Assembly: GCF_009759685.1 (NCBI RefSeq)
Contig: NZ_CP046654.1
Coordinates: 3,906,001 to 3,970,000 of the forward strand
Source of the DNA: Acinetobacter baumannii
GTDB lineage: Bacteria; Pseudomonadota; Gammaproteobacteria; Pseudomonadales; Moraxellaceae
DNA: 64,000 nt
Reading direction: 5' to 3'
Shown: positions 9,161 to 19,029 of the stretch, one piece after another
Numbering within the stretch: the stretch's first letter is position 1
Layout of the letters: each line of letters starts with the position of its first letter
The notes under the pieces: model-generated
The model's input: the letters and a program-made list of their open reading frames with translations, nothing else
Database searches by the model: none
Told to the model about the DNA's origin: nothing
Translations under genes and position numbers: made by a program

Positions 9161-10237
9161 ATGAGGGTGCGTCAAGCAACAGTTTATATTGATCGCCAAG
9201 CGCTTCAATATAATTTAAACCGTGTCAAACAACTCGCAGCAAATTCAAAAATCGTAAGCATGGTAAAGGCCAATGCTTACGGACATGGAGTCAAAGACTG
9301 TTTAGCAGCCTTAAATGCCTCAGATGCCTTTGGTGTCGCCTGCCTACAAGAGGGATTAGAAATCCGCGAACTTGGTTTCGAGCAACCAGTTACTTTAATT
9401 GAAGGGGTATTTTCTGAAGATGAAATGCCCATCGCAATTGAACAAAAATTTGAATGCGTCATTCACCATCAACAACAGTTTGAATGGTTAATTAAACACA
9501 AACAAGCATATATTGCCCAAGGCTTAAAAGTATGGGTTAAATTAAATAGCGGTATGAACCGTTTAGGTTTTAAAAACCCAGAAATTATTGAAGTGATTAA
9601 GACATTAAAGTCTGAAGGTTTTACATGTGTACTTGCTATGCATTTTGCAAATGCAGATGTAGATCACCCTTTAAATGAACAACAAAAACAGCAATTTTTG
9701 CATATTAAAGAAACTTGCGATCCAATTTTAGCATCGTGCTGCAATTCAGCTGCCATCTTTAAATGGCCAGAACTAAATTTTGACTATGTACGTCCTGGTA
9801 TTATGCTCTACGGCGCTTCACCTTTTGCAGATAAAACAGTGCATGATCTTGATTTGAAACCTGTCATGACTTTTACTGCAGAAATAATAGCGTTAAACCA
9901 TATTGAAGCTGGTGAACACGTAGGTTATGGCTCTACTTTTTGTGCTCAACAGGCTATGGATATCGCCATTGTTTCTATTGGCTATGGTGATGGTTATCCA
10001 AGAGCTTATGTTAAGCAAAATTTTGTCGCTATTGATGGCAAACTTTGCCCAGTTGTGGGCCGTGTAAGTATGGATATGATTGCGATTGATGTCACAAATA
10101 CTCAAGTAAAACTTGGCACCCAAGTTGAACTTTTGGGAAATCACCGTTTAGTTGATGACGTTGCTGAAGCTAACGGCACAATTGGTTATGAATTACTTTG
10201 CCGCTTAAGCACTCGTCCAGTCCGCCAAAGTACTTAA
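9161..10237 (+). CDS. alr: Alanine racemase
   Basis: A 358-residue PLP enzyme that interconverts L- and D-alanine for peptidoglycan. The PLP lysine lies in VKANAYGHG (about 35-43). The second catalytic tyrosine is in the GYGSTFCA segment (about 254), and the C-terminal beta domain has GRVSMDMIAID. AAAGGAG sits at 9151-9157. The ATG at 9161 is only three bases from it, while an in-frame GTG at 9167 has more usual spacing, so the true start may be two codons later. It lies 26 bases after dnaB and is probably cotranscribed. Confidence 0.95.
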   Translation: MRVRQATVYIDRQALQYNLNRVKQLAANSKIVSMVKANAYGHGVKDCLAALNASDAFGVACLQEGLEIRELGFEQPVTLIEGVFSEDEMPIAIEQKFECVIHHQQQFEWLIKHKQAYIAQGLKVWVKLNSGMNRLGFKNPEIIEVIKTLKSEGFTCVLAMHFANADVDHPLNEQQKQQFLHIKETCDPILASCCNSAAIFKWPELNFDYVRPGIMLYGASPFADKTVHDLDLKPVMTFTAEIIALNHIEAGEHVGYGSTFCAQQAMDIAIVSIGYGDGYPRAYVKQNFVAIDGKLCPVVGRVSMDMIAIDVTNTQVKLGTQVELLGNHRLVDDVAEANGTIGYELLCRLSTRPVRQST

Positions 10238-10250
10238 TAATTTAGTAAAT

Positions 10251-10280
10251 AAAAAATCCAAGCTTGCTTGGATTTTTTTT
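10251..10280. terminator. Bidirectional terminator between alr and the Anbu operon
   Basis: A near-perfect palindrome pairs AAAAAATCCAAGC with GCTTGGATTTTTT across two bases, so it can end both the plus-strand alr transcript and the minus-strand Anbu transcript. Confidence 0.85.
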
Positions 10281-10289
10281 GAATAAATT

Positions 10290-11024
10290 TTAGCGCCAAT
10301 AATCATCTGTAGGTTTTGGCATTTCCTGTAAACCACGGCGTAACGTATCTGACCATTGACGACTAATTTGTGAAAAATATGGATCGTCTTCAGTAATTCG
10401 CTTACCCATAGGGATCACAAAACTATCTTTACTATAAACCAATGCATCTAACGGTAAACCAACAGAGACATTAGAACGCAATGTAGAATCAAATGAAATT
10501 AGACTACAACGAAGAGCATCATCTAATGGCATCGCATAATATAAAGCTCGATCTAAAATAGGTTTGCCATATTTACTTTCGCCAATTTGAAAGTAAGGCG
10601 TATCTGTGGTGGCACAAATAAAATTGCCTTGCGGATAAACATTATAAAGCTGCATATCTCCGCCTTTGATTTGTCCCCCCACTAAAATACTACAGGCATA
10701 ATTCATTTGTTCTTGGGTATCTGAACTGATATCTTCTAAAACGCTTTTCAAGGTTTTACCGACTAGGTCAGCCACTTCAAACATAGTATTAATGCTATAT
10801 AAATTAGGTTCTTGTTGCAAAATAAGCGCATTTTGCAAATGCCCGATAACCGCTTGTGTAGTTGCTAAATTGCCTGCTGTTTGCAAGGCAATAAACCGCT
10901 CTCCCGTTACTCCAAAAGTATGCAGTTTACGGAACACAGAAATATGATCGACCCCGGCATTGGTTCGAGTATCACTTATAAACACCAACCCCTGTTCCAA
11001 TCTCAGCGCACAACAATAGGTCAT
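10290..11024 (-). CDS. Anbu-type proteasome-like peptidase
   Basis: A 244-residue member of the Ntn-hydrolase superfamily. After Met removal the N-terminal Thr would be the nucleophile; Asp18 (FISDTR) and Lys33 (FRKLHTF) stand at the positions of the proteasome Asp17 and Lys33. The family (COG3484, ancestral beta subunit) forms open-ring assemblies with uncertain substrates. It is the fourth gene of an operon with ATP-grasp, alpha-E and transglutaminase-like proteins, the family's standard partners. The context suggests that peptides or peptide conjugates made by the partner enzymes are processed here, but this is inference. Confidence 0.9.
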   Translation of the reverse strand: MTYCCALRLEQGLVFISDTRTNAGVDHISVFRKLHTFGVTGERFIALQTAGNLATTQAVIGHLQNALILQQEPNLYSINTMFEVADLVGKTLKSVLEDISSDTQEQMNYACSILVGGQIKGGDMQLYNVYPQGNFICATTDTPYFQIGESKYGKPILDRALYYAMPLDDALRCSLISFDSTLRSNVSVGLPLDALVYSKDSFVIPMGKRITEDDPYFSQISRQWSDTLRRGLQEMPKPTDDYWR

Positions 11025-11040
11025 TTCGTTCTCTTTACAT

Positions 11041-11820
11041 TCAACAAGCCAGCACTTGAACCACAGACATCATATTTTCAGTACCACCTTTTTCTCGCAC
11101 TCCCCTAATGGGCGCAACATCGAGATAGTCCCGACCAACAGCAAGATAAATATGATGCTTTGGTGTAAACAATTGATTGCTCACATCAAAACAATACCAC
11201 TGATTATCTAAAAATACCTCCGCCCAAGCGTGACTGGCAAGGTGTGGAGAATTTTGATCAAATAGATAACCAGAGACATAACGTGCTGGTAATTGTAACG
11301 CACGGCACATAGCGATTAAAACATGTGCATGATCTTGACACACCCCCTGACCTGCCTGAAAGGCTTGCGTAGCCGTTGTATGAACAGATGTACTATCCGG
11401 TTGATATGGCATCTTTTGCAGAATATTTTCACTGAGCAAAGCAATATGTTGTCGGTCTTTGACAGTTACAATTCTCTGGGCAAAATCCAACATTTCAGCA
11501 TCATATTTAGTGGCCTCTGTACTTTGGAGAAATAGATTTATTGGTATAGATACATCTACTCCTCCTATTTCTGTATTTAGAAGCTCTACAATGCCTTGTG
11601 CCATAAAAGTAAGGTGCTGATACTCATAACGCTGGCTAGCCGTTATCCAAATATTATTAAAAATATCTCTTTTGAGCGTCTTGTCACCAGGTACACTGAT
11701 TGCCCAATTAATAACATGTTGATGCAGCGATGTTTGAGGCATCATCTTGATATACTGAATACTGTTTTTAGCAGTTTCAGTATAGTTATAATGCGTTTGA
11801 TGATTAACCATCAATTTCAT
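11041..11820 (-). CDS. Transglutaminase-like cysteine peptidase of the Anbu operon
   Basis: A 259-residue protein (COG1305 type) with an N-terminal beta-rich domain (about 1-90; MVNHQTHYNYTETAK) and a C-terminal papain-like transglutaminase core. The catalytic triad is visible: Cys161 in GVCQDHAH, His197 in SHAWAEVF and Asp212 in CFDVSN. Such proteins cleave or transfer amide bonds. No signal peptide is seen, so it is cytoplasmic. It begins two bases after the alpha-E gene with GAGG before the ATG, and ends 16 bases before the Anbu gene. Confidence 0.9.
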   Translation of the reverse strand: MKLMVNHQTHYNYTETAKNSIQYIKMMPQTSLHQHVINWAISVPGDKTLKRDIFNNIWITASQRYEYQHLTFMAQGIVELLNTEIGGVDVSIPINLFLQSTEATKYDAEMLDFAQRIVTVKDRQHIALLSENILQKMPYQPDSTSVHTTATQAFQAGQGVCQDHAHVLIAMCRALQLPARYVSGYLFDQNSPHLASHAWAEVFLDNQWYCFDVSNQLFTPKHHIYLAVGRDYLDVAPIRGVREKGGTENMMSVVQVLAC

Positions 11821-11822
11821 AA

Positions 11823-12419
11823 TTATGCCTCGAACATATATTCCAACTGCTGGGTAAAATTATAATAAGCTTCCCAATTTGGATGATCTTTTAATAATTG
11901 CCATGGTTGAGTTAATTTATTCCACCCTAAGTCATTCAGCTGTTGAAGTAATTGTTCTAACTCCTGCAAGAGCTGTGTAAGGTCTTGCTGAAAACGTAGT
12001 TGTATATCAAATAATTCTATCTTTTGTCCTAAATGCAGAAATAACGCTATATCTTCATGTTCAGCATCAAGTATTTGATTACATTTCGCTAAAGCCTGCT
12101 TTAATGAGTCAGGATGAGCTTGAACTCCCTTAATCGCATGATTTAATTCTGCATAGGCATTTGAAGATAATATTCCTCTTAACTCTTGAATATTATCTTT
12201 GGCAATAGCGAACTGATTCAGTAACGAATATGTTTGTTTCGTATCCAACATATAGCAATTCAGTAATTCTGCTTGATCAATGACTAGCCCAAATGCTGCT
12301 GCAAATTGGGCTGCTTTAGCATCATCTGTAAATGGCAAATGTGATACAGCAAATTGAATTCGCATTAAATAACGACCCAACCAATAAATGTGGTGCGCAC
12401 TCGAATTGAGTAAAACCAT
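11823..12419 (-). CDS. Alpha-E domain protein
   Basis: A 198-residue, mostly helical protein of the alpha-E family (COG2307), recognised by MVLLNSSAHHIYWLGRYLMR at the start and its place after a type 2 ATP-grasp gene. The function is unknown; the family is nearly always encoded beside circularly permuted ATP-grasp enzymes and transglutaminases. The frame is open 15 codons further upstream (to 12464), which would overlap the ATP-grasp gene. I chose the ATG at 12419 because AGAGGA lies six bases before it and the family N-terminus starts there. Confidence 0.85.
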   Translation of the reverse strand: MVLLNSSAHHIYWLGRYLMRIQFAVSHLPFTDDAKAAQFAAAFGLVIDQAELLNCYMLDTKQTYSLLNQFAIAKDNIQELRGILSSNAYAELNHAIKGVQAHPDSLKQALAKCNQILDAEHEDIALFLHLGQKIELFDIQLRFQQDLTQLLQELEQLLQQLNDLGWNKLTQPWQLLKDHPNWEAYYNFTQQLEYMFEA

Positions 12420-12441
12420 AAATTTCCTCTTTAACCAACCA

Positions 12442-13992
12442 TTAAGAATGTAGCGTTTCAACAACCCATGTATCTTTAATACCTCCTCCTTGTGAGGAGT
12501 TAACGACTAAAGAACCTGCCTGCATGGCTACTCGTGTTAAACCTCCGGGCACAATTTCGGTCCGATAAGGAGAACTGAGTACAAACGGGCGTAGGTCGAT
12601 GTGGCGCTCAGCCACTCCTGCTGTAGTTAAAGTCGGTGCAACCGATAAAGCCAATGTTGGCTGGGCAATATATTCATGCGGCGTAGCAATCAGTTTTTGT
12701 CTAAATTCATCAATTTCACATGAGCTTGCTTTAGGACCAATTAACATGCCATATCCACCCGATCCTTGAGCTTCTTTAATGACCAATTGATCTAAATGAG
12801 CCAGTACATAGTCCAGATGTTCTTTCTCACGGCACTGATAAGTAGGTACATTCTTTAAAATGGGTGTTTCACCTAAATAATATTGGATCATCTGATCAAC
12901 ATATGGATAAATCGATTTATCGTCAGCTACTCCAGTGCCAGGTGCATTGGCAATCACTACGTTTTTCTGTAAATAAGCAGACATTAAACCTGCCACACCT
13001 AAAGCACTATCAGGTCTAAATGCAAGTGGATCTAAAAAATCATCATCTAAACGGCGATAAATCACATCAACCTTTTGACGGCCGCGAATCGTTTTTACAA
13101 ATACTTGATCATTTTCTACAAATAAATCTCGATTGGTAACCAGTGGCACATCCATTTCACGTGCTAAAAAAGCGTGTTCATAATAAGCACTGTTAAAACG
13201 TCCTGGCGTTAAGACCACAATAAAAGGCTGATCAACCTCGGAGTTTTCTTGAAGTATTTCTTTTAATAAGCTTGGGTAGTGTTCAATACCTTGCAGATTG
13301 TTAGCAGCACAGAGCTCAGGCATGAGTTGCTGACTAATATTCCTACATTCAATCATATAAGATACGCCAGATGGTGTTCTTAAATTATCTTCAAGTACAA
13401 AAAACTCGCCTTCACTGTCACGAATAATATCTATTCCGCTAATTTGAGAATAAATTTTGCCTTTGAGCGTGTGTTTAAGCATATGGGGCTGAAAAGCCTC
13501 ATGACAAATAATCTGACTTTCCGGAATTAATTGCTCTTTTAAAATATGTTGCCCATGATAGATGTCATCTAAAAAATAATTGAGCGCTTTAACTCGCTGT
13601 GCGCAGCCAGCTGCGATTTTTTCCCACTGTTTTTTTTCAATAACCCTTGGGATGAGATCAAAAGGTATCGTTCTCTCCACTCCTTCTTTATCGCCGTATA
13701 CGTTAAATGTAATGCCGTGATAGAGAAAATGTTGCTTAGCTTCCGCATTTAATTGTTTCAACTCATCCAAAGTACGAATGCTCAGCCATTGTTCAATTTT
13801 TTTAGAGGCCACACCGTTAGACGTTGCATCATCTAACATCTCATTAAAAAACTGCGATTTTAGTTGTTCAAATAGGTTCGACTGTACGGAAAGATTTTCT
13901 ATAAACGAAGTTTGGTTAAGTAATGCGTTGGTCGCCTGTTCCTGTAAAAAATAATCAATATCGGCTTGTAGGTCTTTCTCTTGTTCTGACAT
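12442..13992 (-). CDS. Circularly permuted type 2 ATP-grasp protein
   Basis: A 516-residue protein of the COG2308 family. It has the FNVYGDKEGVERTIPFDLIPRVI motif (about 95-117), GIDIIRDSEGEFFVLEDNLRTPSG (about 186-209, with the metal-binding acidic residues), VIYRRLDDDFLDP, and the late Lys-containing VIKEAQGSGGYGMLIG (about 394-409). ATP-grasp enzymes join a carboxylate to an amine through an acyl phosphate, so this is the likely ligase of a small peptide-forming pathway. It leads the Anbu operon and is divergent from a WYL regulator, 225 bases away. Confidence 0.9.
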   Translation of the reverse strand: MSEQEKDLQADIDYFLQEQATNALLNQTSFIENLSVQSNLFEQLKSQFFNEMLDDATSNGVASKKIEQWLSIRTLDELKQLNAEAKQHFLYHGITFNVYGDKEGVERTIPFDLIPRVIEKKQWEKIAAGCAQRVKALNYFLDDIYHGQHILKEQLIPESQIICHEAFQPHMLKHTLKGKIYSQISGIDIIRDSEGEFFVLEDNLRTPSGVSYMIECRNISQQLMPELCAANNLQGIEHYPSLLKEILQENSEVDQPFIVVLTPGRFNSAYYEHAFLAREMDVPLVTNRDLFVENDQVFVKTIRGRQKVDVIYRRLDDDFLDPLAFRPDSALGVAGLMSAYLQKNVVIANAPGTGVADDKSIYPYVDQMIQYYLGETPILKNVPTYQCREKEHLDYVLAHLDQLVIKEAQGSGGYGMLIGPKASSCEIDEFRQKLIATPHEYIAQPTLALSVAPTLTTAGVAERHIDLRPFVLSSPYRTEIVPGGLTRVAMQAGSLVVNSSQGGGIKDTWVVETLHS

Positions 13993-14217
13993 AGCAACCT
14001 CGTCTTATCATTTATCTATATTTCATTTTTAAATAAGCAATTTCAGTGCCACTTATATATCTATAATGCTTATTGAGTATCATTGTTATAACTTTCTTCT
14101 AAATTTTAGCATTGATTGTAAAAGCTGCTATAAACCGAATCTGACAAACTTGCTAAATCTGTAAAGTTTTTTTATTGTGTTGACACCAAAGCAATTGGAT
14201 ATAGATGTATTACGCTT
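13993..14217. promoter_or_regulatory. Divergent control region, Anbu operon and WYL regulator
   Basis: This 225-base AT-rich gap must hold both promoters. I see a TTGACA at 14180-14185 reading toward the WYL gene, but no well-spaced -10. An inverted repeat AATAAGCA/TGCTTATT (14032-14039 and 14067-14074) might be an operator. Neither is proven. Confidence 0.35.
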
Positions 14218-15225
14218 ATGTCTGTAACAGAAAAAGAAACTTCAAATAGTTTATATCGCCAATGGCAGATTCTATCTCGCCTTCCTACCGGTAAATGGAT
14301 CGGAACTCGAGAATTGCAAGAAATGCTTGAGCGTGAAGGTATTGAAATCAGTTTAAGGACAATTCAGCGTGATTTAAACCAAATTGCTCAGCGTTTTCCA
14401 ATTGAAAGTAATAAAGCTGTACCTCAAGGCTGGCGTTGGCAATCAGATGCACCAATTCAAAGCTTACCGCATATGACAAGCTCTCAAGCTGTAACTTTTA
14501 TGATGGTTGAGGAACATCTCAAACATTTACTTCCACCCAGTCTACTTGATGAGATGGGGCCTTGGTTTGATTTAGCAAAACGTAGTCTGTCTACACAAAA
14601 TAATGTGAGACAGTGGATTAATCGTGTCCGTATTGTGCCAGCAAGCCAACCTCTTATTCCACCTGTAGTGGACCGTGCTGCTCAGCAGGCAATTTATGAA
14701 GGTCTACTACAAGACAAACAGATTGAGTGCGTCTATCGGGCCCGTGTAAATCAAGGCGAAGATAAAACTTATATTTTAAATCCTCTTGCTTTGGTCCAAA
14801 AAGGTGCTGTGATTTACTTAATTTGTACTCGCCATGATAAAACTGAAGTACAAACATTTGCCTTGCACCGATTCAAATCTGCTAAAGTTTTAGAAAGTCG
14901 GGCTTTACACCCTGTCAATTTCGATATTGACCATTATATTGACTCAGGAGCTTTAGGTTTCAGAGTAGATTACAACCAACCCACTGAATCTATTCAGCTT
15001 ACTTTAACCATGACCGAGCAAACTGCTAAAACTTTTTATGAAAGTCAGTTAAGTAAAGATCAGACCATTACCCCAATTGAAGAAAATATTGTCGAAGTTA
15101 CGGCGACCGTTCCATTTACATCCCAACTCGTATGGTGGTTACGGAGTTTTGGTAAAAAACTGCTTCATATTGAGCCAGTTCAAGTACACAATGCTGTGCG
15201 AGAAATTGAGCCTGATAGCAAATAA
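14218..15225 (+). CDS. HTH-WYL (YafY-type) transcriptional regulator
   Basis: A 335-residue protein. The N-terminal 75 residues form a helix-turn-helix (TRELQEMLEREGIEISLRTIQRDLNQIAQRFP). The WYL ligand-binding domain follows at about 160-240 with a degenerate WYL core (LNPLALVQKGAVIYLICT), and a WCX-like C-terminal domain ends the protein. WYL proteins sense nucleic-acid or small-molecule ligands and often control stress or defence genes. Divergence from the Anbu operon makes that operon the most likely target. No strong ribosome-binding site is seen. A terminator hairpin follows. Confidence 0.88.
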   Translation: MSVTEKETSNSLYRQWQILSRLPTGKWIGTRELQEMLEREGIEISLRTIQRDLNQIAQRFPIESNKAVPQGWRWQSDAPIQSLPHMTSSQAVTFMMVEEHLKHLLPPSLLDEMGPWFDLAKRSLSTQNNVRQWINRVRIVPASQPLIPPVVDRAAQQAIYEGLLQDKQIECVYRARVNQGEDKTYILNPLALVQKGAVIYLICTRHDKTEVQTFALHRFKSAKVLESRALHPVNFDIDHYIDSGALGFRVDYNQPTESIQLTLTMTEQTAKTFYESQLSKDQTITPIEENIVEVTATVPFTSQLVWWLRSFGKKLLHIEPVQVHNAVREIEPDSK

Positions 15226-15236
15226 TCAATAGATAT

Positions 15237-15270
15237 AAAAAAGAGAACCATATGGTTCTCTTTAGATTTT
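15237..15270 (+). terminator. Rho-independent terminator after the WYL gene
   Basis: The palindrome AAAGAGAACCAT/ATGGTTCTCTTT at 15240-15263 is followed by a T-rich tail. Confidence 0.7.
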
Positions 15271-15566
15271 GAATTGTAATTTTCTTAATTTTATATTGTT
15301 CTTATATTTTTACTTGTTTTCAGATCAATGTGTTTACCCCCACCAAAACTGATCTGCTCTTTCTTTTGCGCTATTTTGAACATGAGCATTGGCATGCCAT
15401 TTCATATCCATTGTAGCGAATTGATTTCATTGTCATGTTTAAAGCCCTCTTGTTTGAACGTGAATTTAATATAACTTTCGCTTTAAAACTTGTGAAATAA
15501 GAAAAAAAGGATGCAAAATCTTTTTTGATGCTTAGGAAAATTCCAGATATTTTTTGATCAGAAAAT
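15271..15566. other. Gene-poor gap between WYL and mnmG
   Basis: About 300 bases with no convincing gene. A 25-codon minus-strand frame (15334-15411) lacks a ribosome-binding site. Nothing else stands out. Confidence 0.5.
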
Positions 15567-15596
15567 AAAAAAGCCCAGTCTTAACCGGGCTTTTTT
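15567..15596 (-). terminator. Rho-independent terminator of mnmG
   Basis: AAAAAAGCCC pairs with GGGCTTTTTT across about ten bases. On the minus strand a T-run follows the stem. Confidence 0.82.
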
Positions 15597-15610
15597 ACAC
15601 GCTTAAATAA

Positions 15611-17491
15611 TTAAGCCGTTTTTTTCGTCATATTATTTTTACGAATCGTGATCATTACAAGCTGAACAGCAGCTGGGGTAACACCAGGAATACGGCTCGC
15701 TTGAGCTAATGTTTCCGGGCGAACTGTTTTCAACTTCTGAGTAATTTCGCGAGATAAACCTGAAACGACGTCATAATCAAAATCAGCAGGAATTTTAGTT
15801 TCTTCAAGACGTTTTAATTGAGCCACATCTTCATGCTGACGGTTGATATAACCTTCATATTTAACAGCAATTTCAATTTGCTCACCGACTTGCTGTGATA
15901 CTTCAGAACCTGTAAGTTCCGCAATTTGGCCAAAATTAATATTAGGACGTTTAAGCAAGTCAATCGCACTACATTCTTTACTTAAGTCAGCACCGGTCAT
16001 TTCAACAAACTTTTTACCCATTGGGTTGTTAGGTGCCGCCCATAAATGTTGTAAACGAGATGTTTCGCGCTCAACTGCTTCCATTTTTTCGCAATAAGCC
16101 GCCCAACGAACATCATCAACCAAACCAAGCTCACGACCAATAGTTGTTAAACGTTGATCGGCATTATCTTCACGTAACATCAAACGATATTCCGCACGTG
16201 AAGTGAACATACGGTATGGCTCTTTCGTACCTAAAGTAATCAAGTCGTCAACCAATACACCCATATAAGCTTGGTCACGTTTAGGTGTCCATTCTTCTTG
16301 TTCCCATGCACGGCGTGCAGCATTCAAGCCTGCAAGTAAACCTTGGGCACCCGCTTCTTCATAACCAGTAGTACCATTAATTTGCCCTGCAAAATACAAG
16401 CCGTTAATTGCTTTAGTTTCTAGAGTAAATTTCAAAGCTTGCGGGTTGAAATAGTCATATTCGATTGCATAACCCGGACGTAAGATATGGGCATTTTCCA
16501 TACCGCGAATCGAGCGCACAAGTTCAAACTGAACATCAAATGGTAATGAAGTCGAAATACCATTTGGATAAAGCTCATGTGTATCAAGGCCTTCTGGCTC
16601 TAAGAATACCTGATGCGAGTCTTTATCAGAGAAACGATGAATCTTATCTTCAATTGAAGGACAGTAACGTGGACCTACCCCTTCAATAACACCGGTATAC
16701 ATTGGTGAACGGTCTAAGCCACCACGAATAATGTCATGAGTTTTTTCGTTAGTATGCGTGATATAGCAATTCACTTGTTCTGGGTGCATAGACACATCAC
16801 CCATGAACGACATTACCGGAGACGGGAAGTCGCCTGGTTGTGGTGTCATAACTGAAAAATCAACTGAACGTGCATCAATACGTGGAGGTGTACCTGTTTT
16901 TAAACGGCCTACCGGTAATTTCAATTCACGAAGACGCTGAGCAAGAGCAATAGAAGGAGGATCACCAGCACGACCGCCGCTTGATTTCTCTAAACCAACG
17001 TGAATAACACCGCCCAAGAATGTACCAGTAGTTAACACAACAGTTTTTGCATCAAAGCGGATACCCATTTGGGTCACAACACCCTTAACTGTATCGCCTT
17101 CAACAATCAGGTCATCAGCCGCTTGTTGGAAAATATCAAGATTTGCTTGATTTTCTAAGGTCTCACGAATCGCAGCTTTATAGCGAACACGGTCAGCCTG
17201 AGCACGCGTTGCACGTACTGCTGCACCTTTACGCGAGTTTAAAATACGGAATTGAATACCGCCTTTATCGGCAGCTAAAGCCATTGCACCGCCAAGCGCA
17301 TCAATTTCACGAACTAAGTGCGACTTACCAATGCCACCAATTGCTGGGTTACAGCTCATCTGACCCAAAGTCTCAATGTTATGGGTCAAAAGCAAAGTCT
17401 GTCGTCCCATACGCGCAGCAGCAAGCGCCGCTTCCGTACCTGCGTGACCGCCACCGATAACGATAACATCATAAACTTTAGGATAGTGCAT
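15611..17491 (-). CDS. mnmG: tRNA uridine 5-carboxymethylaminomethyl modification enzyme MnmG
   Basis: A 626-residue FAD enzyme that, with MnmE, installs the cmnm5 group at U34 of certain tRNAs. The Rossmann motif [19 protein letters not shown] is at about 11-29. The [14 protein letters not shown] motif and the cysteine in [12 protein letters not shown] are both characteristic, and the C-terminal MnmE/tRNA-binding helical region ends in [19 protein letters not shown]. The length matches the family. It stands alone here, with its own terminator and upstream region. Confidence 0.97.
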   Translation of the reverse strand: MHYPKVYDVIVIGGGHAGTEAALAAARMGRQTLLLTHNIETLGQMSCNPAIGGIGKSHLVREIDALGGAMALAADKGGIQFRILNSRKGAAVRATRAQADRVRYKAAIRETLENQANLDIFQQAADDLIVEGDTVKGVVTQMGIRFDAKTVVLTTGTFLGGVIHVGLEKSSGGRAGDPPSIALAQRLRELKLPVGRLKTGTPPRIDARSVDFSVMTPQPGDFPSPVMSFMGDVSMHPEQVNCYITHTNEKTHDIIRGGLDRSPMYTGVIEGVGPRYCPSIEDKIHRFSDKDSHQVFLEPEGLDTHELYPNGISTSLPFDVQFELVRSIRGMENAHILRPGYAIEYDYFNPQALKFTLETKAINGLYFAGQINGTTGYEEAGAQGLLAGLNAARRAWEQEEWTPKRDQAYMGVLVDDLITLGTKEPYRMFTSRAEYRLMLREDNADQRLTTIGRELGLVDDVRWAAYCEKMEAVERETSRLQHLWAAPNNPMGKKFVEMTGADLSKECSAIDLLKRPNINFGQIAELTGSEVSQQVGEQIEIAVKYEGYINRQHEDVAQLKRLEETKIPADFDYDVVSGLSREITQKLKTVRPETLAQASRIPGVTPAAVQLVMITIRKNNMTKKTA

Positions 17492-17723
17492 GAGTACAAA
17501 AACACCAGAAAAAAAAGACGGAACATTATAGCAAAATTATCTGCTTATAGATGTACATAATTACAAAATTGTCGTGACATGATTTACGGTAAGCCACATG
17601 TTTTGACATTTTGTTTCATGAATTCAATACAAAGTGAATGTTTTTAAAACTTTTTCATTTTAGAATAAAAAACGTACAGCACTTCTATGACTTTAAAATT
17701 AACGCAACTAGAAGGAACACAAA

Positions 17724-17954
17724 ATGAAAACGACCATGTTGAAAATCTTAACAGCATCTCTAATTTGTTTTTCAGGCGTCACTTTTACACACGCTGCTGA
17801 CACGAGCAAAGCCGAAACTCAAAAACAAATTCGAGTGTGTGCAAAAAAACAGCAAGGTGAATGGGTTTCTTACAATCACAACGGTGTAACCTTTAATGGT
17901 ACTTGCCAGCCGAACGAAAATGGCAAATTACAATTCAAGGCCCCTGCTCCTTAA
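17724..17954 (+). CDS. Small exported protein of unknown function
   Basis: A 76-residue protein with a clear signal peptide (MKTTMLKILTASLICFSGVTFTHA by pattern; Lys near the start, hydrophobic core, cleavage likely after HA). The mature part of about 50 residues has two cysteines (VCAKKQQGEW and GTCQPNENGK) that could form one disulfide in the periplasm. AGAAGG lies before the ATG. I do not recognise the family. It is monocistronic, with a terminator some 65 bases downstream. Confidence 0.7.
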   Translation: MKTTMLKILTASLICFSGVTFTHAADTSKAETQKQIRVCAKKQQGEWVSYNHNGVTFNGTCQPNENGKLQFKAPAP

Positions 17955-18020
17955 TACAGTTTTGACTTAAGATATAGAGAAATCGTTTTATATTCTTCTA
18001 TATCACATCATCATTTTTAA

Positions 18021-18056
18021 AAAGCGGTCCATTAAAGATGGGCCGTTTTCTTTTTT
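18021..18056 (+). terminator. Rho-independent terminator upstream of prmA
   Basis: AAAGCGGTCC (18021-18030) pairs with GGGCCGTTTT (18040-18049), with two G-T pairs, then CTTTTTT. It closes the transcript of the small exported protein. A weaker GATATAGA/TCTATATC hairpin lies at 17971-18004. Confidence 0.7.
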
Positions 18057-18110
18057 AAACTACTCTAGTCAGCTACAATATGCCTTTAAATAAAATTTTA
18101 GGTCCTTTTC

Positions 18111-19016
18111 GTGAAGTGGTTACAAATACACATTACCGTTGATCAAGAACAAGTTGAATTCACAGAAACACTTTTAATGTCTCTAGGTGCGGTAAGCGTA
18201 ACTTTGGATGATGCCGAAGATCAGGCTTTACTGGAACCATTACCAGGTGAAACACCACTCTGGAACAAAGTCATTGTTACTGGTATTTACCAACAAGACG
18301 AACAAGACCCAATTGATGTTGATACTTTAGAAGCTTTCTTAAAAGCACAACTTCCAGATGTGCCGATGCGTCATGAAGAACTTGAAGATCAAGTTTGGGA
18401 ACGCGCATGGATGGATTATTATGAGCCAATTCAGATCGGGGAAAAATTCTGGATTGTTCCTGAATGGTTAGAGCCACCAGAAGCAGATGCTACAAATATT
18501 AAGCTTGACCCAGGCCTTGCTTTTGGTACAGGTAATCATGCAAGTACTTTCTTATGCTTACAATGGTTAGGTAAAACTGATGTTAAAGATAAGATCGTGA
18601 TTGATTATGGTTGTGGCTCAGGCATTTTAGGTGTTGCAGCTTTATTATTAGGCGCTAAGAAAGTCTATGCGACAGACATCGACCCACAAGCAGTTTTAGC
18701 AACTAAACAAAATGCAGAACTCAATGGTGTATTAGACCGTTTATATGTAGGTCTTCCTGAAGAGTTTGATCAAGAATTCAAACCTCAACAAGCAGATGTT
18801 TTAGTCGCAAATATTTTAGCGGGTCCTTTAATGGCACTTGCGCCAGAGTTCGCAAAATTACTTAAATCTGATGGTGATTTCGCACTTGCTGGTGTAATCG
18901 AAGAGCAAGTTGCTGATGTTTCAGGTGTTTATTCTGAATTTTTTGATATATTAGATGTCGAAAAGCGCGAAGAAAACTGGTGCCGCATTTCAGGAAAACG
19001 TAAAACAACAAATTGA
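18111..19016 (+). CDS. prmA: Ribosomal protein L11 methyltransferase
   Basis: A 301-residue enzyme that trimethylates L11 using S-adenosylmethionine. The N-terminal substrate domain begins [16 protein letters not shown]. The SAM-binding motif I is [18 protein letters not shown] (about 165-182), with the acidic residue in YATDIDP and the catalytic [14 protein letters not shown] motif. [15 protein letters not shown] is also diagnostic. The start is GTG, because no suitable ATG precedes the family N-terminus. It opens the prmA-DUF3426-fis block. Confidence 0.95.
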
Positions 19017-19029
19017 GATGTTTTAACTC

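Noticed and set aside
15334..15411. 25-codon minus-strand frame between the WYL gene and mnmG
   Set aside because: No ribosome-binding site, overlapping alternative frames, and no context that supports it.
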